From assembly GCA_009192285.1 (NCBI GenBank), contig CM018603.1, forward strand, positions 5,081,613 to 5,145,612: a stretch of 64,000 nucleotides of DNA. The letters run 5' to 3'. The first letter of the stretch is position 1, and each line of letters starts with the position of its first letter. The translations under genes were made by a program, and so were the position numbers. Positions 23,307-34,636 of the stretch are shown piece by piece. Source of the DNA: Morchella semilibera. Taxonomy: Eukaryota > Ascomycota > Pezizomycetes > Pezizales > Morchellaceae. The notes below the pieces were generated by a model that worked only from the letters and a program-made list of their open reading frames with translations, did no database searches and was not told where the DNA came from.

Positions 23307-23711
23307 GTCAGCGAAAGGATTCTAGGACTATATATAGGGAGCTCTCTTCCTCGCTTGTAGGGTTTCTCTTTTCTTCCTTTCTTCACGCAACCTTCCTGTC
23401 CTTTAGCCAATACAAAGCTTTAGGATCTCTAGCTACTATTGAGTCCTCCCGCTCCTACCCTTGAGATGGGAGGAGGAAACCTGTAGTCCTTGTCTCTCAA
23501 TCTGTACCCCCCGCTCGTCGCCTCGCTTAGCCTTATATCCTCCCACCTCACCTCGTTTCACCTCAGTCGTGTACCTTGGCACCTCTCGTCCTTGTCCTCG
23601 CTTCGTTCTGTGATAAAGGTTATGTAAAGAAGAAAGGAAAAAAAGAGAAACCCTACGAGCGAGGAAGAGAGCTCCCTATATATAGTTCTAGAATCCCTTC
23701 GCTGAATCATA
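23307..23711. repeat. Inverted pair of LTR-2 promoter blocks
   Basis: About 80 bp at 23307-23385 (containing ACTATATATAGGGAGCTC and CCTCGCTTGTAGGG) recurs in reverse complement at about 23628-23711, leaving about 240 bp between. The two TATA-like runs therefore face in opposite directions. Confidence 0.7.
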
Positions 23712-23712
23712 C

Positions 23713-24241
23713 TGTTACAGGATTGCTTGGAAGCGCGGTACTGGTAGTACAATGATATTGTCCTGGTATGACGATGTGATGGAAGAGTGATGTACGCCTA
23801 GAAGCGGGTTCGGTTATAACTCGGCAACCACTACTACACCTTATGAGTGGACCCCTAGTTACCCCACCTCGTAGAAAGTCGGAGCGATAGCGGAGGCATT
23901 GCGGGAGATTTGCTATTGAAGGAGTTAACGGGTTTAAGGGGGTTTCTCATCAGCAAGACTTGATTTATCTCCTGATGTCTCCTGAGCCTCAGGAGACTCA
24001 AAAAATATCCAGGAGTCTCAGGAGACTCTCAGGAGACCCGGGAGACTGTTGGGAGACTCCAGTCACAAGTTGAGTTTGCTGATGCTTATGTATAAATAGC
24101 TAGTAGGATTCCCATTGTCTTAGGGGAATCATCATCCTATCAAGCGAACGGAATCCGGTCGACAATATTACAAGTTTAAAAGCTACAAAACTATCGCTTA
24201 GCATTAGCCATAGCTTACTGACTTCTGAGATATCCCTTTAC
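23713..24241 (+). mobile_element. LTR-1 copy C with a MITE inside
   Basis: It runs from TGTTACAGGATTGC at 23713 to ATATCCCTTTAC at 24241, in the opposite orientation to copies A and B. It carries a 137-bp MITE-E insertion at 23948-24084 and lies within the LTR-2 copy. No clear 5-bp duplication was found. Fossil, non-coding. Confidence 0.75.
23948..24084 (+). mobile_element. MITE-E (GGAGAC-rich, CATCAGCAA ends)
   Basis: A 137-bp element starts CATCAGCAAGACTTG and ends AGTTTGCTGATG (inverted ends). It is packed with CAGGAGAC/GTCTCCTG words that can fold into stems. Comparison with LTR-1 copies A and B, which lack it, shows it as an insertion, though the target duplication is only 2-3 bp and ambiguous. 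A second copy lies in reverse at about 13039-13154. Confidence 0.75.
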
Positions 24242-24778
24242 CCTGTATTCTCAGTTAATAGGAATATACTCCTATCTCTAGCTACAGCTTTTCTTCACCA
24301 AACCCGCCTCCGAAGGAGGCAGCCTAATAGTTTCCCTAACCATCGCCAATACTCTTATTTAGTTTTAACTATTCCTGCTCTGCTCTGCGTTTTCTACCTC
24401 TGCTCTTGCCCTTGCCTTTGCCTCTGCCAGTGCCTCCGCGTGTGCCTGCCCGACTCCCTTCTCTTCCTTGTCAGTGTCCTTATTAGCTGTGTTCCTCGAG
24501 CTATCTTACGTTATTCTTATCATCTGTCATGTCGTCCCCAGCTACTCCGTCACAGGAACTGTGACAGAGTAATCGGAACACAAAGTGGCAGATAACAATG
24601 ATGACACAGAAGGATTTAGTCCTTCTGCATTATCATTGTTATCTTCTACCTTGCATTAGGTTTCTCTGTCACATTACCCTATTGTATCCCTCTCTCGTTT
24701 AACATTCCTTCACTGGTTACATCAGTGCTTTGATGACCGAATCCTCAGGACTGATGTTAAGACGCCAGGACAAGTACC

Positions 24779-25435
24779 CTATTGCTTATTGAGTGTTTGA
24801 CGTAGAATATTATTTGTACATACAGTGAATATCGGTATGATTATGGTAATATAATGTGCTGATATACGGTCGCATATTTCAAACAGAGATTTGACTTCAT
24901 TATCTATTAGTGGATTAGCAAATAGATGAACATTTAGAGTAGTTCGATCGTATATCAGAGAGATATTGTCTATTTTCAATATGATGGATTTTACCTCTTC
25001 CCTCATTAATTCTATCCAAAAGAATGTTCAGCTTCACTGAATCAAAACATGCTGCTGCTTTCTTTATAGAGCTGTAATCTGGCTTTGTTTTGTAGACTGA
25101 TTCAGCCTTAACCAATGGAGCTTTTCTGCAAAAGGTATTATTGCTGATGACCATTTTACGTTGAAGAGACTCAGCTTGGTGCATTTTTCGCTTTAAACCA
25201 AGGATCAGGGTGCAACTGATTTCCTTGGAATATGCAATATATCACACAAATGTCTCAACTCATACCAATCACAAACCAGATTATATAAACAGGACGTGAT
25301 ATCCAAGTCGAACCCTGACCCTGATTTGCTTACAATTTCTGCAACTCTTTTCCTTTGTATATGATTCTCTTCCAAAATACCCTTAATTATGCTAAATTGG
25401 GGACCAAACATCATCTTTTTCACCCTTTTCGGATT
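24779..25435 (-). other. AT-rich block with decayed minus-strand frames
   Basis: The block is clearly more AT-rich than its surroundings. Three overlapping minus-strand frames give lysine- and isoleucine-rich peptides (for example near KSIILKIDNISLIYDRTTLN). They look like pieces of one degenerate protein, but I do not recognise it. It directly follows the LTR-2 end at 24772, but its orientation is opposite to that LTR. It may be a fossil of a mobile element. Confidence 0.3.
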
Positions 25436-25917
25436 TAATTAATGGTCTTCCCGAAATTAAGCCTTTTTAAAACCATCCCGTGGTATTAGTGCTCAAAACA
25501 ATACTTATAGAAATATCCGAACTGGCGCTAAAGTATGTTTCAAAAGAAAACATATTCGGTGGAAACGAGTGATAGCTTGTGTTCAGGAAAGTGTGTTTGA
25601 AGGGTACAAATCACCATATCGCATGATCATTGGGGTCCCGGGTTGGGAGGCGGGCCGTAATACTTTATTCGTTTGGTCCTTGCCACATCTTCTTCCGTAG
25701 GACAAACTTGGACTTACTCCATTGTTTCACCCCCGCAACTTGTGGATACGGCACAGCACCATAACGTAACCAACTTCTTCCCTGCAACTTCCTATCCTTT
25801 GACCTTTATATCCGCCCACAAGCCTCTGTTAAAATCATACCATTACCAGATTTCATAACTTCCCAAAGTCACCCCCCCAGCATCAACCACCAGCAGCGAG
25901 GCCCGAAAGCACCAGTC
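25436..25917. other. Gene-free tract
   Basis: Nothing recognised; the last bases lead into the next gene fossil. Confidence 0.4.
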
Positions 25918-26414
25918 ATGCCCCGTCCTTACCTACGGCGTCAACAACATTTCTATCTCAACTGGGTCGTCGAAATGAGATAGAAAGCCGTAGAAGACAA
26001 AGGCAGCCTTCGCCACAAAACATTCCAATACTATCGTGTCATGGGCGTGATCGTGATGCAAAGGCATACGACAAAGGAAATGGAGGCCTCACTCCCCGCG
26101 GAGGGCACCATCACCGAGGACAATCGGATCTAATTAACGGAAAAGCTCAAGGAGCTGGAGAAAGTCAGGTATATTTTTGCTCGCATTGTCCTCGGTATGA
26201 AGGGGCATGAGGAGAGGAGAAACGACTTAAATGATGAGCTCAAGGGTGTTAAAGATCTTCTTTCAGACCTGAACACCCAGATTGAGGAGCATCCAGATAT
26301 TACCCAGAGAGGCATTGGTGAGAATGAATCCCTGCTCTCATTCCCGATACAATCATTCTCCCTTTCTAACTGTTTACAGACGATCCTCTTTCGGTCCCAC
26401 GCCTATGCCCCTAG
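25918..26414 (+). pseudogene. GYNP coiled-coil family, decayed copy 3
   Basis: From ATG 25918 one frame runs through two stops (TAG near residue 22 and TAA near residue 72) to a GTGAGA donor at 26318. That donor is in phase 1, as in the intact copies. A CTAAC branch site and a TTTACAG acceptor (26379) follow, then a short tail DDPLSVPRLCP and TAG. The C-terminal half is a clear coiled coil (RRNDLNDELKGVKDLLSDLN). The 400-nt length up to the intron is within the family range. Two stops and a weak central block make it a pseudogene; the coil alone (ATG near 26197) might still be translated. Confidence 0.62.
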
Positions 26415-28501
26415 CCCAGGTCCATACACTCCAATGGGTGCCACCACCAAGGAAACCGAAAGCGCCGCTCGTCCGGGGGAGAAGGTGGATATGTTGCGGT
26501 TTTGCTGCTTCCAGTGTTCCACAATCTCTGCTTATATGTTTCAGCAATACCTCATGATAGGGCTTTGCGTTTTAAAGGATTAGGGTAGATACTTGGCTTG
26601 TCCACCAAAAACACACGCCTTTGATAACCCCTGTGAAACCTCAACGAACTACAGAGCGAGCGAACAGACCTAACCGTGCACCCACCCCCCCTTCGCCCCC
26701 CCGGTTGGATGGGAATATTCTGGGTTGCGAAGGGTCCCATGGACCTCTCTATGAATATACCAAGTGATTTTCAAAGCCCCTTTTATGCACTTTGCTATTT
26801 CTACCAGATTTTTGAATAAACAGGACATCTGAGTAACAGAATTCCAAGTCTTGACACAGGATAATCGCCTTATCTCGTCTCTAGCCTGAATGACCCACAG
26901 TTTTTAACTGAATTTGAGCTTCATAAAAACCCTAAGGCGTACATTGGGACTAAGGATTGAAAATTAAATAACAGATGAGAAAAACTCTGGATTAGCTCAA
27001 GTTATATTTGCTAACTTACACCTAAAGTTACAAAAGCAATCCCAACAATTTATTCAGAATCACCCTATAGAAACCATCCCTATCCGCCGTTCACCATACA
27101 CCCCCTATCCCAGGTAGCGTCCGGTACAAGAACATGAAAGACACCAGACTTCCATGCGCTACCACCAGGAAGGATACCTAACACCCCGCATATTGTGATT
27201 TTTGTGGGTCGATAGATCATGTCGCGGGGGATTCAAGGTAAACACTGATGTAAGGGATCTCATTAAGGCTCTGCTGATATCGTTCCCTCCTGGGAACTAG
27301 CCCAAAGTCTCGATATCCCCCGTGTGTAGTATGGCCTAGTGTACTAAGGGCTCTTCACCTGTACCCACCTTTAGTAGTCCATATGGTAATACCTCTTCAT
27401 ACATATATTGATTCCAGATTCGCGCGGGTGCCAATAGTGTGGGTCCGGTAGCTAGCTTCGTGTGATGCACCGAACGAGTGTCTTCTACTTCAAATGCCGG
27501 ATGCGGCCAGTCCATGGAGAGGTTGCTATAATGTATCCCCGCGCGACTCTGAGAGCAACATCTGAGTTAAGGTGCATGGTAATTGTTGGTACATGGTGAT
27601 TAAGTATGGTCTGAGCTTTTTTCTTTTTTTTTTCCTTCTTTCTTTCTTTCTCCATCGAGTGCGTCTGGGAAACACCCGACGAACTTTCCCAAAAATGCCA
27701 AGGCTTTAGAGGGGTAGAGAGGAGATCCGTTCTTATGGGGAGAAAGGGGTACCTCTACCACTCTCCTGTATCCATACTTTACCTATTTTTATGGCAAGAT
27801 AGATTGTGCATCATGTTTTCTTTCACTGAGGTGAGCACTCCTGGCTCGGGGGCCTTGGTAGCTTTGAGCGCATAATATAACTGATGGTTGATTATATGTG
27901 AGGCGGGAGACATGTGGTCGGTTAGTTAACTTCCTAAACGAATGTCATGAACGAAAATGGAAAGCGCATCGAATAGGGGCCAAAATATCGGGTGAGGCTG
28001 GGCGTTGGGCTCCGGACCTCATCAACAAGAACATGGCAGTACGATTCCTAACAGGAACTTTCTCTTAGTAGGTCACCCGAGCCATGCTATCAAAGAATAT
28101 ATACGTTGCGCCCTTCGAACTCATGGGTGCTGCTCAACGTGTTGGCCATAAGGTTAGCACCGGGTCATGAGTGACTGAATTCATAATCTTTATACGAGTT
28201 GATACCAATAAGAATTTAAACTCACATGCTACCCTGGTGCGGCGCTTGGCTCTTTTTATAAGATGAGCTCAAGATTAACAACGTAGCTATGCCAAGTCAA
28301 TTCACCTTTCTTCAACGGGTGAGTCCTAGTTTACGTCAGAACGCTAGTTGAGCCCACTCCGCAGTTGATTTTTTGATCCCAGCATCATAGCCATGGATGT
28401 CTGCTGGGCGACTACAATTAGGGGGCAAATACAACAAAACAGTAGTGACTTGAAAGGACCCACCACAAACAACTAATCTAACCAACCCAACCAAACAAAA
28501 G
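26415..28501. other. Gene-free tract
   Basis: No gene is supported. A pyrimidine-rich run (CTTT repeats) lies near 27617-27650. The last 100 bp are CA-rich (ACCAACC, AACCAAAC) and look like the leader of the next gene. Confidence 0.4.
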
Positions 28502-29077
28502 ATGAATTTCATTAACCTCCCTGAAGCAATCCTGCAAAGTATGTACCTCCCGAACTCTGCGATAATAGTTACTAAGACTAACTAAAACGAATCAGACGCC
28601 GGAGTTCGTAAGCCAAAGCGGGGCTATGCACAATACCTCAATCAGTTAATTACTGACCTTACCACTGACATCGCAACTAATGATGCCACCATTCATCGAC
28701 GCAACTATGAGCTCTACCGTCACGCCGGCCTGGTCTATCAGACCCGCCAGAAGCTTATCCTGGCAGGATATACTCCCACATCCGGAGTTACTACGCTCCA
28801 TGTGAGGACCGCGGGGAGAGTTAACGCTCTCTTACAAAGAATGGACGACTTGAACATGATACAGGGGACTCTCGAGGAGATCCTGGGGGATTTCGACGAG
28901 TCTGGGAAGGACATGAAGCTGCAGAAGCTAAGTCTTGAGGATTTGCTTGGTCAGGAAAATGAAAGGGTTGAGCTCGAAGATAGTACAATCAAGAAATGGG
29001 CTGGTAAGTGGTGTTCCTCATCCAAAACGTAAGCTTCTGTCTAACCTTCCGTAGAGGATGTTCGCAAGGCCTGTTGA
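28502..29077 (+). CDS. GYNP coiled-coil family protein (28.5 kb copy), 3 exons
   Basis: Exons are 28502-28538, 28596-29003 and 29055-29077. The first intron (57 nt; GTATGT, ACTAAC branch, TCAG) and the second (51 nt; GTAAGT, CGTAG) are both in phase 1. The product is 155 residues. The N-terminus is MNFINLPEAILQN, where INLPEAILQ resembles the start of an F-box (LPxEILxxI). A coil follows (YLNQLITDLTTDIATND), then LVYQTRQKLILAGYTPTSGV, the best-preserved central block, and a long acidic second coil to about residue 148. The third exon adds only EDVRKAC. The 408-nt middle exon is exactly the length of the 36.4 kb copy's. No membrane span; function unknown. Confidence 0.78.
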
Positions 29078-31544
29078 GGTCGGGGTTAAGCAAAACCATA
29101 CCCCCTTTATCAAGATTGAATATCACTGCCACCTTTGTACAGTCTTTTCGGGTTCTCTGTTCGAGCGTTTATTAATCTGTTGCGTACCTTGAAATTTAAA
29201 CGGATAACGAATGTGGCTGGAAGAATACGATAGGGTACAAGATTCAAGTAACTTCCTTTGACCTGACATTTTACCGGAAGATTTTGCCCTTCCTCCAATG
29301 TTCTTTTGTTAAACAAATGATCCTGTGAAAATTTGCGGTTATGTAAACAAACTCTTCTCGTGGCCTCAGTTTCTCATCCCGACTATCCTATCTTCTCTTA
29401 ACGACGTCCAGGGCACATCATGTATGAGTTACCAGTCTAACAGGTAGCTTACTATCAACATTCTCTAATCAATTACCTTGCCTATAAACCGTCGAGATAA
29501 TGGCACTGCTTCCCAAAATGCCAACAAGTGACTAGTACCAACGCAACATAAGTTAATTTTTGGTGTGGCTTTCGGTCTCAGATCAGGGGTGTTAGAACAC
29601 ATGGTTTATGGGATAGGCATTCCCCTCTATCTGGTCTGGAAAACACTATCTCGGATACTAAATTCGTGCTGTTTTAGCAGTTATACGAACACCAGGGTAA
29701 GGCACATTACAGGATAAGGTAGACCACGAATTACTAATCATTAATGCCCTGTGTATGGTAAAACAATAGCTCCCCGGCTAGGATAATAGAGATGAAGGAG
29801 CAAGGAAGGTCCCGTTGAGCCCGCACCCGTGTTTGAATGTACGAGAAGTGAAAGCATAGGGCTAGACTTATCTACATAGCCGTGGCTCAAAGCTCCTTAC
29901 GTGAATCTATTTGTCGTAGGAAATACCATAGAGAGAACCAATGCCTTTTATTGGATATAATTATTTCACGGATACCCGAAATCCAGTGGTGATTAGTGAT
30001 GGACAGGAGACGAGAGGAGGCGAGTGTTGGGCTAGTCTCGTCTTGTCTTCTATCGCTTTTATGGGTCTCGAAGGTCTCAAGACCTTTGGCCTTGTGACTT
30101 TGTTTCTGGGGAATCTCTACTCACTCTGCCCAAATGGAAATGCCGATTACTTAATATTCTACCACCAAATATTCTTAACTGGGGTTGATCAGCGGCATTT
30201 TAATTCTGGCACCATGAGTGTAGTCATGATAGTTGATATGCAATCGTAGCTGGTAGGCACATTTGGGTACGGAAATGAAGTCTTAAATTATAAAGGTGTC
30301 GAGTACATCATGTCTCATGCCCATCACTAGAGGTGATAGGTGCGTAGTGTCTATTGCTTTGTAATTTATACCAGTCGCTAGGCGGGAGGCTCGTTTACTT
30401 GCCCTGCTGAAAGCAGTGCAACCACTGATCCGTCAGCTAACTGTCCTTTATGAATGGCGATTCCTAACTTAATGGTTGTCTCAGTTAGGCTGTGCCAATC
30501 TACTTCGCTGTTACGCCACCTTTGCCCCCAACACCAAATTGGACATCTAGTAGCATGCGAATGAAGCCATAGAGAGAAGGCATTCGATATCCTTAGGGAA
30601 CTTGTGTATTCCATCTGACTCACCGCGGGGAACCTGAGGAACCCTGTTACCCGTTCATCGTGAGCCGTGAAGCCAAGTAGGGCTTCAGTATATCTTGCTC
30701 TTTGGAGGCACACCCTTGATACCTGCGACAGGAACCGAAAATGTCTCACTGGCAAATCCTACCCATTCAAACGAAACAATGTTGCCATATTCTGCCAAAC
30801 TCGTGAGAGCATCGCCATATGCACCCAACCCCCAAAGGAGCCCGAAAGGCTGTAAATGTCACTGCCGGCAATATTCCAGTACTTAGCTAATCAGGTGAGA
30901 ATCATCAAGTGATTATCAATGCTCTTATAGGTGCAAATATTGGTGTGTTGAAGTCCTCTGTCTCTCCCGGAGTCTATGTGCGGAGGCGCAAGTGGCCAGG
31001 CTAACCCGCTATTCCCACCGCAGCGCATACACCAGAGGGCAGGTGAAGAAGAGCACACGATCCAGAGTAAGATCATTACTATGAGAGCGTCGAGCCGGGT
31101 AGGAGTCGTGAAGGAGTTGGTGTCCATGCACCGACGCGTAATTTGTTCAAGGTCACACCGCTCTACCCCGGTCGCGCGCTGGTTTGAGAGGTACCAGCGT
31201 ACTTTATGACACACCCAGGGATAGTTTTATGTTCGTTGCTAGCTCGGGACATTATTTCTGTCGTGACTCATGTCTTATTGGTATTGTAAGTCATCTCTCC
31301 GGCCTAGGGGATGGACTGGGTATAGGTGGCTCGAAGATGAGCGGGTAAGGTGCCCCTTACCAACCCCTTTAGGTACAGAGTGCTGAGCTTGTCCCTTCAC
31401 TCCCTACTTTCCACCACAGTAGTAGCCACCAAACATAAACAGCTCGTCATACCCAGGAGGAGAAGCGGGTCTCCTATAAAATTAGGTGATGCACCCTCCT
31501 AATAGCCCTAGCCACATTTAGTTGACATCTTCTCTATCACAGCC
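29078..31544. other. Gene-free tract
   Basis: Frames near 29941-30249, 30378-30755 and 30891-31214 have no motif or splice partner and overlap frames on the other strand, so none is called. A TATA box for the next gene is at 31475-31480. Confidence 0.4.
31475..31480 (+). promoter_or_regulatory. TATA box before the 31.5 kb gene
   Basis: TATAAA within CTCCTATAAAATTAGG, 65-70 bp before the ATG at 31545. The spacing is similar to that before the 36.4 kb copy (about 85 bp). Confidence 0.5.
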
Positions 31545-31913
31545 ATGCTATCACAGCATGGAATCAGGACACTGTTGGCGCGCCGCAGCGAGATCGAGGC
31601 TACTCTCGCCACCAACATCCAATTAGCTGAGCGCCTCAACTACGAACGCTACATCACCCGTGGCGAGGTCTATCTTCTTCGCCAGATCATCATTTGCGCC
31701 GGCCATAACCCGGTTCCTAATACCTCTCCCACCCAGGATGATATGCCTAGCGCGGTCAATGAGAACCTCCGCTCTTTGGATATTTTGACCGGATCTCTTC
31801 AACGCTTGGATGATCGTGCAATGATGGTTGAGAGGATGATTAGGTCAGGGAAGGATTGGGCGGAGAGGATCGAGGAGGAACTCAGGATGAATGGTGTGGA
31901 GATAAAGGAGTAA
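31545..31913 (+). CDS. GYNP coiled-coil family protein (31.5 kb copy)
   Basis: An intact 122-residue frame, the shortest intact copy. It shows the family layout clearly: a first coil (RTLLARRSEIEATLATNIQL, about residues 8-30), the central block RGEVYLLRQIIICAGHNPVP (about 39-58), and a second coil (about 70-115). A GTGTGG at 31894 sits exactly in phase 1 where other copies have their intron. It is a weak donor and I cannot pick an acceptor, so I give the unspliced form ending GVEIKE. It is preceded by a TATA box. No membrane segment. Function unknown. Confidence 0.75.
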   Translation: MLSQHGIRTLLARRSEIEATLATNIQLAERLNYERYITRGEVYLLRQIIICAGHNPVPNTSPTQDDMPSAVNENLRSLDILTGSLQRLDDRAMMVERMIRSGKDWAERIEEELRMNGVEIKE

Positions 31914-32965
31914 TTTCCTGGCGTTTTTAAGTAGGTTGGTTTGTACTAAACCTACTTGTAATTGAGAAGTATGAAATACTGAGTGGCTGGGATACAGATG
32001 GTTAAAATCGCTGGGAGTCGGATACCTATAAATACAAAGTTGAATGTGACGAAAGTGAGGAGGTAGGGGCAATCACATAGCATTCAGACTCAGGCCTAAA
32101 AAATGAGAGATGTGGTCCACATACTGCTTGCACCATTACTCGGCACCCTATAGTATATATATTGGCATAATAGCCCGGTTGGGGATCTTCTCAGGCTTTT
32201 TAATGAGCCTGAGGCGTCCGTGATTGACCCTGCACTGGGCCTACTGGCCCATATCAAGCCAGCCCCGGTGGTAGGAAGGTAAATGCATTGTCCCACTAAA
32301 CGTACTTATTAGAATTGGGGGAGCTAAAACGCGGCCTGACATCTGACTTTTTCTTACAACCGGTGGAGAGATATAGTCATAAACCCGCCCGGATTAGCAG
32401 AGAAAGACTAACGACTAGCTCACCGCCCACACACCTGGACCAACCAAGCTAATATATCTAGCGGCCCATTAAAAAGCTTGATTCATGCTGTATCATCTCT
32501 TGATTAGAAAAGCAGCGGGAAAAATACGCTGAGACTAACAGTGCCAGGAATGAGCGTTTATTGTGGGTGCAAAAGTTCCACCATATGCTATTTAGTTGTT
32601 AGTGGTACGTTCTATCCTATGCACCCAGCAAGCTGTAACTATGAAGGAAGGAATCTAAAAACTGCTTACTCAGTTAACCAGTAACCCGGTGGGCCGAAGG
32701 AAATTTGGTTTCCGTCAGAGATCTTTCACAACTCACCAACCCCTTTCACCAACACTTCTCACAACCACAAACGGGAAGCAGGACCATCAACTGCCTACCC
32801 CCCGCCCCCAACCCTCCTGCCCACCCCCCCTTGTATTCTACAACAACTCTCAGTTCAAAAATCATCTAATCAGTAAGAAACATCCATGCCGGAATCATAC
32901 TACTGCACATTGTGTGATCTTTGCTAACTTCGTTAGATCATGTCCTTGCTACGCCTATGCTAGTC
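31914..32965. other. Gene-free tract
   Basis: Nothing supported; the last 300 bp are C/A-rich and may be the leader of the next, broken, copy. Confidence 0.4.
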
Positions 32966-33427
32966 ATGTCTCTCAATAACGGGTCAAGGCCAATATCTCT
33001 CGCCCACTCTACAATCCCCCACGCGGGAATGGTACACCCCAACCCCCGCCCTTCCTCCATGGCCAATTCAGGCGGGGAGTCTAACCTCCTTCTGAGGATT
33101 CTCCACCACTGGTTCTGTGAAACCGGAGGCGGGATTTACTCCACACGCCTCTTGCTTCTCGAAGCAGGCTATGACCCTGATCAGCGCTCAATCGATGTCA
33201 TCGCCAGTCACAATCCTGCCGCATGACCTTCTGCCATTTTGCCCCACTCCCAGGTCTGGACCTACCTTGTCAGATTAGAAGAATGCATGGGTGAGGGGGG
33301 CAGGGTTGAACAGACTGGCAGCTGTGTTGGACGAGAGTTGGGAGGCCACAGGCAGGGGATGTTGGAACTTGGGGAAACAAGGACTACCATTATCACTTTC
33401 AGGGTCTGGCATAGAGGAAGCCAATAG
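32966..33427 (+). pseudogene. GYNP coiled-coil family, decayed copy 4
   Basis: ATG 32966 opens a frame that holds GGGIYSTRLLLLEAGYDPDQ, a clear central block. It stops at TGA 33224-33226 and then continues in the same frame as PHSQVWTYLVRLEECMGEGG to a stop at 33425-33427. The continuation resembles a second coil but is glycine-rich and less helical, as expected of a decaying copy. In-frame ATGs at 33029 and 33059 are alternative starts. No convincing phase-1 intron was found at the 3' end. The first half could still make an 86-residue protein. Confidence 0.6.
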
Positions 33428-34091
33428 ATGGATGGATCCCACAGGTTACACCACCCATTTCTAGGTCACGTATCTATTTGGAATACCTGCTGACAGGGAT
33501 AATGATTACATAGAGAGGTTGCTGCAATAGAAAAAGTAACGATTAGCTCTACAAATGGTGGAGCGGTGGGGGTTAGGTGGAGCAGGAGTCTATGTAACAT
33601 TACGCTCGTCCTCTGTACCCATGTCTCGCATTCCTTCCCACGTGTCCTGCTAGGTATAAACTACATAGATCAATCATCACCTAAAGAGAATAGTCAAACC
33701 CATCCGTGGATCAAGATAGCTTGATTGTGAGATGATAGTACATATTCTGAAGAGGTGGTGCAGTGTGCCTGTTGCGGCAGTAAGCGCGCCTATCTGGGCT
33801 CACGGAGCTGGGCGCCAACGAACCGCGGCGGTGATGTTCGCATCATAAGGTCTTGGCCAACTCGGGTACCGGGGGTCGTGAAGGCCGCCCCCACGTACCA
33901 GCTGCCAAACGTGCAAGATGGGTCATCTCCAATGTGCACTACATCACTCCTCTATATCTCTCGGGTTGAGGTCTCCCATCCTTCGAACGCATCCCAACAC
34001 CGCAAGAGGAGAAACCACAAACAAGATCCTTCCCCAAAGCTCTTAAAGATACATCTTGGCATTCCAGCTAACACATTTGGTTGCCAAGAAA
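33428..34091. other. Gene-free tract and leader
   Basis: The frame 33755-34102 overlaps the next gene's start and has no motif. Nothing else is seen. Confidence 0.4.
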
Positions 34092-34636
34092 ATGGCCGCT
34101 AATTCCACTAGCCTGGTTCCCCCTTCGGTTAGCACTAGTCAATGCACAGAATGGGATATCTATATCAATCAGCGCCTATCATCGTTGAACACGGGTATCG
34201 CCGCAAGGGAAGCCCAAATCCACCAGTTAACACATGAACGTTACCTGCTGTCCAGCTCGATCTTCCAGGTTCGGGTTCAACTTATCAGTCTCAGCTACAA
34301 CCCAGATGCTTTTTCTCCTCGTTCACGACTTCCGCATAATCGTGAGATCCATCGCAGGGTCAGGCGCATTGCGTATCTTAAAGAGCAGAGACACGACGTT
34401 GATATGATACTTAAGCATTACCATCAAGATTGGAATGACCAGCGGATGGAGAAGCTATTATTTGAACAAGAGATCAGAAGAGACAATGATATTATTCTTG
34501 AGCATGAGCGTATGCTTGAGCTGGCATCGGGTATGTTTCTTCTCCTCCTTCCTCGTTCTAGTTCGATAGACTAACTGACACACATAACTATCTACATAAA
34601 GGATCCATAGATGATACCCATTCTGAGACTTCCTGA
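34092..34636 (+). CDS. GYNP coiled-coil family protein (34.1 kb copy)
   Basis: Exon 1 is 34092-34530 and exon 2 is 34602-34636. The 71-nt intron has a GTATGT donor, a CTAAC branch site and a TAAAG acceptor, in phase 1. The product is 157 residues. I chose ATG 34092 (AAAATGGCC, good context) over the in-frame ATG at 34056. The first coil (NQRLSSLNTGIAAREAQIHQ) leads into SSSIFQVRVQLISLSYNPDA, the central block. A second, basic coil (residues about 85-145) is rich in R, H, D and E. The tail GSIDDTHSETS is short, acidic and soluble. Exon 1 (439 nt) has exactly the length of the 39.2 kb copy, and both second exons begin GATCC. Confidence 0.8.

Larger units (their letters stand above)
21139..24772 (+). 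mobile_element. Nest of LTR-2 family fossils
   Basis: LTR-2 is recognised by its start TGTCCTGGCGTCTTGG (21164 and 23112, with a shorter variant at 21139) and by its end AAGACGCCAGGACA at 24772. At least two partial copies lie in tandem (about 21164-21800 and 21800-22445), a scrap lies in reverse (about 22800-23090), and the largest copy spans 23112-24772 with an LTR-1 inside it (23713-24241). Each copy has a CTATATATAGGG-like promoter block and a stretch of CTTGCC/CTTTGC hexamers. No internal coding region is found, and all copies are broken or rearranged. No matching target duplication was seen for the largest copy. Confidence 0.65.

Noticed and set aside
27187-27240. Cys-x2-Cys-x4-His peptide resembling a zinc knuckle
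   Set aside because: Too short to assign to a Gag-type fossil, and the flanking sequence gives no further support.
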